A DNA stretch of 64,000 nucleotides from Sorangium cellulosum So ce56 (GTDB taxonomy: Bacteria; Myxococcota_A; Polyangia; Polyangiales; Polyangiaceae), in contig NC_010162.1 of assembly GCF_000067165.1 (NCBI RefSeq), positions 8,253,001 to 8,317,000 of the forward strand, given 5' to 3'. Positions 60,523 through 64,000 of this stretch are shown piece by piece (within the stretch, counting starts at the first letter, position 1; each line of letters opens with the position of its first letter). A program made the translations under genes and the position numbers. Below the pieces are notes generated by a model. That model ran no database searches, was not told where the DNA came from, and was given only the letters and a program-made list of their open reading frames with translations.

Positions 60523-61437
60523 ATGAGCCGCCTCAAGATCGCGTTCGTGGGCTCCGGAGGAGCGGCGCGAGGCCTTGCGCACCTCGGCGTGCTGAAGGCT
60601 TGCGAGGAGCTGGGCATCCATCCAGAGATCTACGTGGGCGCGGGAGCGGGCGCGCTGGTCAGCGCGACGTACGGGCAAGACATCCCGCTCGACGTGCTGC
60701 TCGACGCCTACCGCCTCCCCTGGAGACGACGTCACCGCGGGCCTCGCCTCCACGTGTCGAGCTTCTTCGGCGCTCCCGCCCTGCGCGATCTGCTCGACCC
60801 GGGATACCTCTGCTCGGGGGTGTTCTCGATCGACAGGCTCGAGCGCTACGTGCGCCGAACGCTGCCGATCAACGACTTCCGGCAGCTGCCGCACGCCGTC
60901 TACGTGACGGCGGTGGACGTGGACAGCGCGAAGCGCGTCGTGTTCGGCCCGGGCTACGACGAGGCCACGCCGATCAGCCAGGCGGTGGCCGCCAGCTGCT
61001 GCGTGCCCGGCCTGTTCCGGCCCTACCGCATCAACGGCCGCTATCACTTGAGCGGCGAGGTCATCCGGACGCTCTCCGCCGACGTGGCCGTGAATGCCGG
61101 CGCGAACATCGTGATCATCTCCAACATCTACCGTCCCGAGGAGCGCGACGGGTCGCAGCGCTCGATCGCGAGGAGCGGCGCGCCCAGCGTCGTCCGGCAG
61201 TCGCTCAGCATCCTTCTGGCCGAGAAGGAGCGCCGCGGCGTCGAGCTCCTCTCCAAGCTCTACCCGAGCGTCACCTTCCTGGACGTGGCGCCCGCGATCG
61301 GCCGGTACAGCTACATGAACCGGTTCGCCGCCAAGCCGCTCGTCCTGCGCGGCTACCGCACGGCGCTCCGCATACTCGCCGCCGCGAAGGAGAAGGGCGT
61401 GTTCGATGCCCCCTCCTCGAAGAGCGCGCTGAACTAG
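60523..61437 (+). CDS. Patatin-like protein lacking the Ser/Asp catalytic dyad
   Basis: The 304-residue protein starts with the patatin oxyanion loop in near-standard form (AFVGSGGAARGLAHLGVL) and keeps the surrounding fold (EIYVGAGAGALVSATYG, ISQAVAASCCVPGLFRPYRING). The nucleophile elbow GxSxG reads GAGAG, with Gly41 (codon GGA) in place of serine, and the DGG motif with the catalytic aspartate reads LSGEV (Ser177). Both dyad residues are thus gone, so phospholipase activity is not expected; lipid or acyl binding may remain. No signal peptide or membrane helix is visible. It follows the lipoprotein gene by 41 bases and probably belongs to the same operon. Confidence 0.85.
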   Translation: MSRLKIAFVGSGGAARGLAHLGVLKACEELGIHPEIYVGAGAGALVSATYGQDIPLDVLLDAYRLPWRRRHRGPRLHVSSFFGAPALRDLLDPGYLCSGVFSIDRLERYVRRTLPINDFRQLPHAVYVTAVDVDSAKRVVFGPGYDEATPISQAVAASCCVPGLFRPYRINGRYHLSGEVIRTLSADVAVNAGANIVIISNIYRPEERDGSQRSIARSGAPSVVRQSLSILLAEKERRGVELLSKLYPSVTFLDVAPAIGRYSYMNRFAAKPLVLRGYRTALRILAAAKEKGVFDAPSSKSALN

Positions 61438-61501
61438 AGCGGAGAGCTACCGCCGCGCGCCCTGGCGTACGTCGACCGCGCCGTCGCGCAGCGACCGAGC
61501 G

Positions 61502-61987
61502 CTACATCCCCGCGACGATGCGGTACCCGTCCTGGTACTCCACCAGCTCCAGCCGGTTGTCGTCGACCTTGCGGCGCCACTCTTCGCCCTTGCCCCCCGG
61601 GATGCGGTAGCTCGCGCTGAAGGTGTAGTCGACGTAGATGACGTCATCACCCTTCAGGACGCGCCGGTAGCGGATCTCGTAGCGGATGGCGCGAGCGTCC
61701 TGGAACTTGCCGGTGAGGTACGCGCGCAGGCCGGCGTAATCGAGGTCGTCCGCCGCATCGATGTTGCCGCCGTCCTCGTAGTACTTGGGCGACGCGAGCT
61801 TGAGCAGCTCGCCCACGTTCTTGCTCTCCACCGCGTTGCGATACTTCTCGCAGAACGAGATGATCTTGCGGTTGTCGTCGTTGTCCTCCACGTCTGTGTT
61901 CGGGATGTAGTGGGTCGCGCACCCGGCGAGGACGGCCGAAGCAACGACGAGGAGCGAAGCGACAGCTTTTGTTTGGCGGCAGAACAT
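61502..61987 (-). CDS. NTF2/SnoaL-like lipoprotein
   Basis: The 161-residue product has a clear lipoprotein signal (SLLVVASAVLAGC, Cys at residue 23). The rest looks like an NTF2-like cone fold: a first helix region (RKIISFCEKYRNAVESKNVGELLKLASPKYYEDGG), then strands (AIRYEIRYRRVLKGDDVIYVDYTFSASYRI) and a closing EWRRKVDDNRLELVEYQDGYRIVAG. Such domains in myxobacterial lipoproteins are usually of unknown function. ATG 61987 is the only start that gives the signal. It converges with the patatin-like gene; the 64 bases between stops show no evident hairpin. Confidence 0.8.
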   Translation of the reverse strand: MFCRQTKAVASLLVVASAVLAGCATHYIPNTDVEDNDDNRKIISFCEKYRNAVESKNVGELLKLASPKYYEDGGNIDAADDLDYAGLRAYLTGKFQDARAIRYEIRYRRVLKGDDVIYVDYTFSASYRIPGGKGEEWRRKVDDNRLELVEYQDGYRIVAGM

Positions 61988-62109
61988 ACGCGGACAGGAC
62001 AACGCTCGGGGGAAGCGGCTGATTCCAGCTGGGAACCTTGCCAGATCGAGGCGCGGATCGGCAAGCGAAGCGATCACGACCACCAAGGATGACGGGGACG
62101 GGCGCGCCG

Positions 62110-64000
62110 CTACGCGTGCTCCTCGAGCCAGCGGAGGAGGGCGAGATGGCCAACCGGCCCCTCGTGGTCGACAGGGAGGTCCGGATCGACCTTGCGCAGG
62201 TGCTCTTCGTCGCCGGGATCCGCCTGCAGGAGGAGCGCGACGGCGCCGCTGGCGAGCGCGCGGGGCTGGGCGCCGGTGAGGCCGAGCAGCTCGCGCGCGA
62301 CCGGCCCCGCGTCGTCGGCCGCCAGGACGACCATGCGGTCGGCGTCCGACGACGCGACGAGATCGGCCGCGGCGCGGAGCGCCTCGAGCGCGCCGCCGAG
62401 CCCAGCGCCGACCGCGAAGCTCGGCCCGGTGAGCTGGTACGCGATGGCGCACTCGCCCGCGATCGCGTTCGGCGACGTCGCAGGGAAGAGGCGCGGCTCG
62501 ACGAAGCGGGCTCCGCGGGCGCGCCGGCGGGCGTCGTACACATCGTTGGTGTCGATCGTGGCGAGCGCGTGGCCCGCGACGATGCCGGCCCCCCGCAAGC
62601 GATCGGCGCCGACGATGGCGGCGAGGGCTGCCACCGCGGTCAGCCCGAGCCGGCAGAGCGCGTCGAGGCGCGCGAGGCGGTCGCGCGCGATGCCGGTCGC
62701 CTCGGCGAGGCGCCCGAGATCGGAGCCCGTCACGTGCGCGTGCGCGCGGAGGACCACGGCGCGCGGGCGCCGCGGGCGGCGCCCGCTGGCCGAGGACGTG
62801 AGCAAGAGGGCGGCGTTGGCGCCGCCGAACGCTGCCGAGAGCTTGAGCGCCGAAGAGAGCGGGCGGGGCTCGGCGCGCTCGAGCAGGTGAGCCGGCGCGT
62901 CGGGGTCGAGCTCGCCTTCGGAGGCCGCCGGTGGAGCGATGGACGCCTGGAGGGCGGCCGCTGCGGCGAGCGCCTCGAGCACGCCGGCGGCCCCGAGCGT
63001 GTGCCCTATCTGAGCCTTGAACGGGTGGACCACCGGCGGAGGCGCATCCGCGCCCGGCAGCGCGTCCGAGCCCTCCACGGCGCCGCGCGGCGAGAGCAGC
63101 GCGGCGATCGCGCGCGACTCCATGGCGTCGTTGTAAGGCGTCGCCGTGGCGTGGGCGCTGATCAGGCCGACGCGCGAGGCAGGCCACCCGGCGTCGGCGA
63201 GCGCCGCGGCGCCGGCGCGCGCGAGCCCCGAGCCGGTTCGATCCGGGGCGGTGATGTGCACCGCGTCCGTGGAGGCGCCGAAGCCGGCGACGCGGACGAT
63301 CACCGGGGCGCCGCGGAGACGATCCTCGCGGACGAGGGCGACGACGGCGGCGCCCTCGCCGAGCGCCATGCCGTCACGGCCGACCCGAAACGGGCGCGAC
63401 CTGGACGCCGTGGTCGCGCGGAGCGCCTCGAAGCCGGCGGCGACGAAGATGCTGAGGGCGTCGTAGCCACCGGCGAGCACGAGATCGCAGGCGCCGCGAT
63501 CGAGCCAGCGGAGACCGAGGCCGATCGCCAGGGTGCTCGCCGCGCACGCCGCGAGCAGGTGCGTGCGCAGCGGGGTCCGCTCGAGCCCGAACGCCGCGAG
63601 CGCGTCGTTGAACGGCGCGAAATACGTCGCGCGCGAGGCCAGCGCGGCGAGCGATCCGGCGTCGGCCCCCTCGGCGCGGGCGGCGAAGAACCGCTCCGCG
63701 GTGAGCATGCCGCCGCTGGAGGTGCCGAGGGCGATGCCGATGCGCTCGCCCCGAAAGCCCGGACGCACGCCCTCCAGCGCCGCGAGCGTCTGTGAGAGCG
63801 CCGCCTTCAGCAGGTCCGTGGCGCGATCGGCGCCTGGAGCGACGCCGAGCTCCGCCGGCGCGCGCGCGGCGAAGGGCCGCAGCAGGCCGGCGCGAGCCAG
63901 CTCCGCGTCGCGCGCGATCGCGACAGGCGCAGGCTCGCCAGCCCGAGGGACGCGGTAGGCGAGAGGGCCGAGGCCGAGCGCCGAGACAGCGCCCGAGGCG
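62110..64000 (-). CDS. Beta-ketoacyl synthase with a second, degenerate ketosynthase-like half (5' partial)
   Basis: The frame enters the window at its right edge (A-SGAVSALGLGPLAYRV at the border is the beginning of a KAS N-terminus, so few residues are missing). The first 400 or so residues are a complete condensing enzyme: catalytic Cys in LAACAAST, His in SAHATATPYND and His in HPFKAQIGHTLGAAG. After LLLTSSASGRRPRRPRAVVL a second region of about 220 residues repeats the N-terminal ketosynthase fold (TSPNAIAGECAIAYQLTGPSFAVGAGLGGAL). Here the position of the catalytic cysteine is Gly/Ala, as in chain-length-factor-type partners. It likely acts in a type II fatty-acid or polyketide-like pathway; the pathway genes lie beyond the window. 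Confidence 0.87.
   Translation of the reverse strand, partial: ASGAVSALGLGPLAYRVPRAGEPAPVAIARDAELARAGLLRPFAARAPAELGVAPGADRATDLLKAALSQTLAALEGVRPGFRGERIGIALGTSSGGMLTAERFFAARAEGADAGSLAALASRATYFAPFNDALAAFGLERTPLRTHLLAACAASTLAIGLGLRWLDRGACDLVLAGGYDALSIFVAAGFEALRATTASRSRPFRVGRDGMALGEGAAVVALVREDRLRGAPVIVRVAGFGASTDAVHITAPDRTGSGLARAGAAALADAGWPASRVGLISAHATATPYNDAMESRAIAALLSPRGAVEGSDALPGADAPPPVVHPFKAQIGHTLGAAGVLEALAAAAALQASIAPPAASEGELDPDAPAHLLERAEPRPLSSALKLSAAFGGANAALLLTSSASGRRPRRPRAVVLRAHAHVTGSDLGRLAEATGIARDRLARLDALCRLGLTAVAALAAIVGADRLRGAGIVAGHALATIDTNDVYDARRRARGARFVEPRLFPATSPNAIAGECAIAYQLTGPSFAVGAGLGGALEALRAAADLVASSDADRMVVLAADDAGPVARELLGLTGAQPRALASGAVALLLQADPGDEEHLRKVDPDLPVDHEGPVGHLALLRWLEEHA

Overview
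The DNA is very GC-rich, with strongly GC-biased third codon positions and tightly packed, often overlapping genes (ATGA, GTGA and TGATG junctions). Together with formylglycine-generating-enzyme-like lipoproteins, Gly/Thr/Ala- and Pro/Ala-rich linkers, a kinase-like protein, delta-60 repeats and a HrcA/CIRCE-controlled groESL operon, this points to a myxobacterium, most likely the Sorangium/Polyangium group. That placement is inference from gene style; no rRNA is present. No tRNA, rRNA, CRISPR array, insertion sequence or prophage was recognised. LAYOUT. 1-9.8 kb: a glutathione S-transferase fragment, a DUF3025 gene, a ferredoxin-metallo-beta-lactamase fusion, then a purine/ureide catabolism block: allantoinase (allB), a fused allantoicase-OHCU decarboxylase, 5-hydroxyisourate hydrolase (uraH) and a CitE-like lyase. 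10-13.6 kb: a Tat-exported PhoD-like protein whose metal ligands are replaced by glycine, and a beta-propeller protein. 13.6-21.8 kb: a zinc-ribbon membrane protein, hisF coupled to a large repeat-rich membrane protein, a TerB-like protein and a delta-60 lipoprotein. 21.9-27.6 kb: a probable iron-uptake locus (imelysin lipoprotein, HTTM/gamma-carboxylase-like membrane protein, convergent TonB-dependent receptor) with a 127-base hairpin between the convergent genes. 28.1-33.5 kb: a five-gene xanthine-dehydrogenase-type molybdoenzyme operon (xdhC, MocA-like, large, 2Fe-2S and FAD subunits), which could feed the ureide genes. 33.7-41.1 kb: a frameshifted HEAT/methyltransferase gene overlapping a kinase-like gene without an N-lobe, a CorC/CNNM protein, gshA and a homocysteine-methyltransferase-like gene lacking zinc cysteines. 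41.2-49.9 kb: a MoxR/DUF58/VWA operon. 50.3-52.6 kb: a response regulator with a histone-H1-like tail, and two coupled unknown genes. 52.8-55.0 kb: groES-groEL behind a sigma-70 promoter, CIRCE operator and terminator. 55.1-64 kb: GNAT, SpoU/TrmH methyltransferase, C2-PDZ lipoprotein, asnS, then a three-gene set (class II amidotransferase-like without Cys2, a lipoprotein, a patatin-like protein without its Ser/Asp dyad), an NTF2-like lipoprotein and a partial double ketosynthase. HOW THEY WORK TOGETHER. The clearest pathway is purine to ureide to glyoxylate; urate oxidase is not in the window. The second theme is degenerate enzymes: at least five genes keep a fold but have lost hallmark catalytic or metal-binding residues (PhoD-like, kinase-like, homocysteine-methyltransferase-like, amidotransferase-like, patatin-like), and several are adjacent. 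The most unusual single architecture is the receiver domain fused to a long Lys/Ala/Pro H1-like tail.
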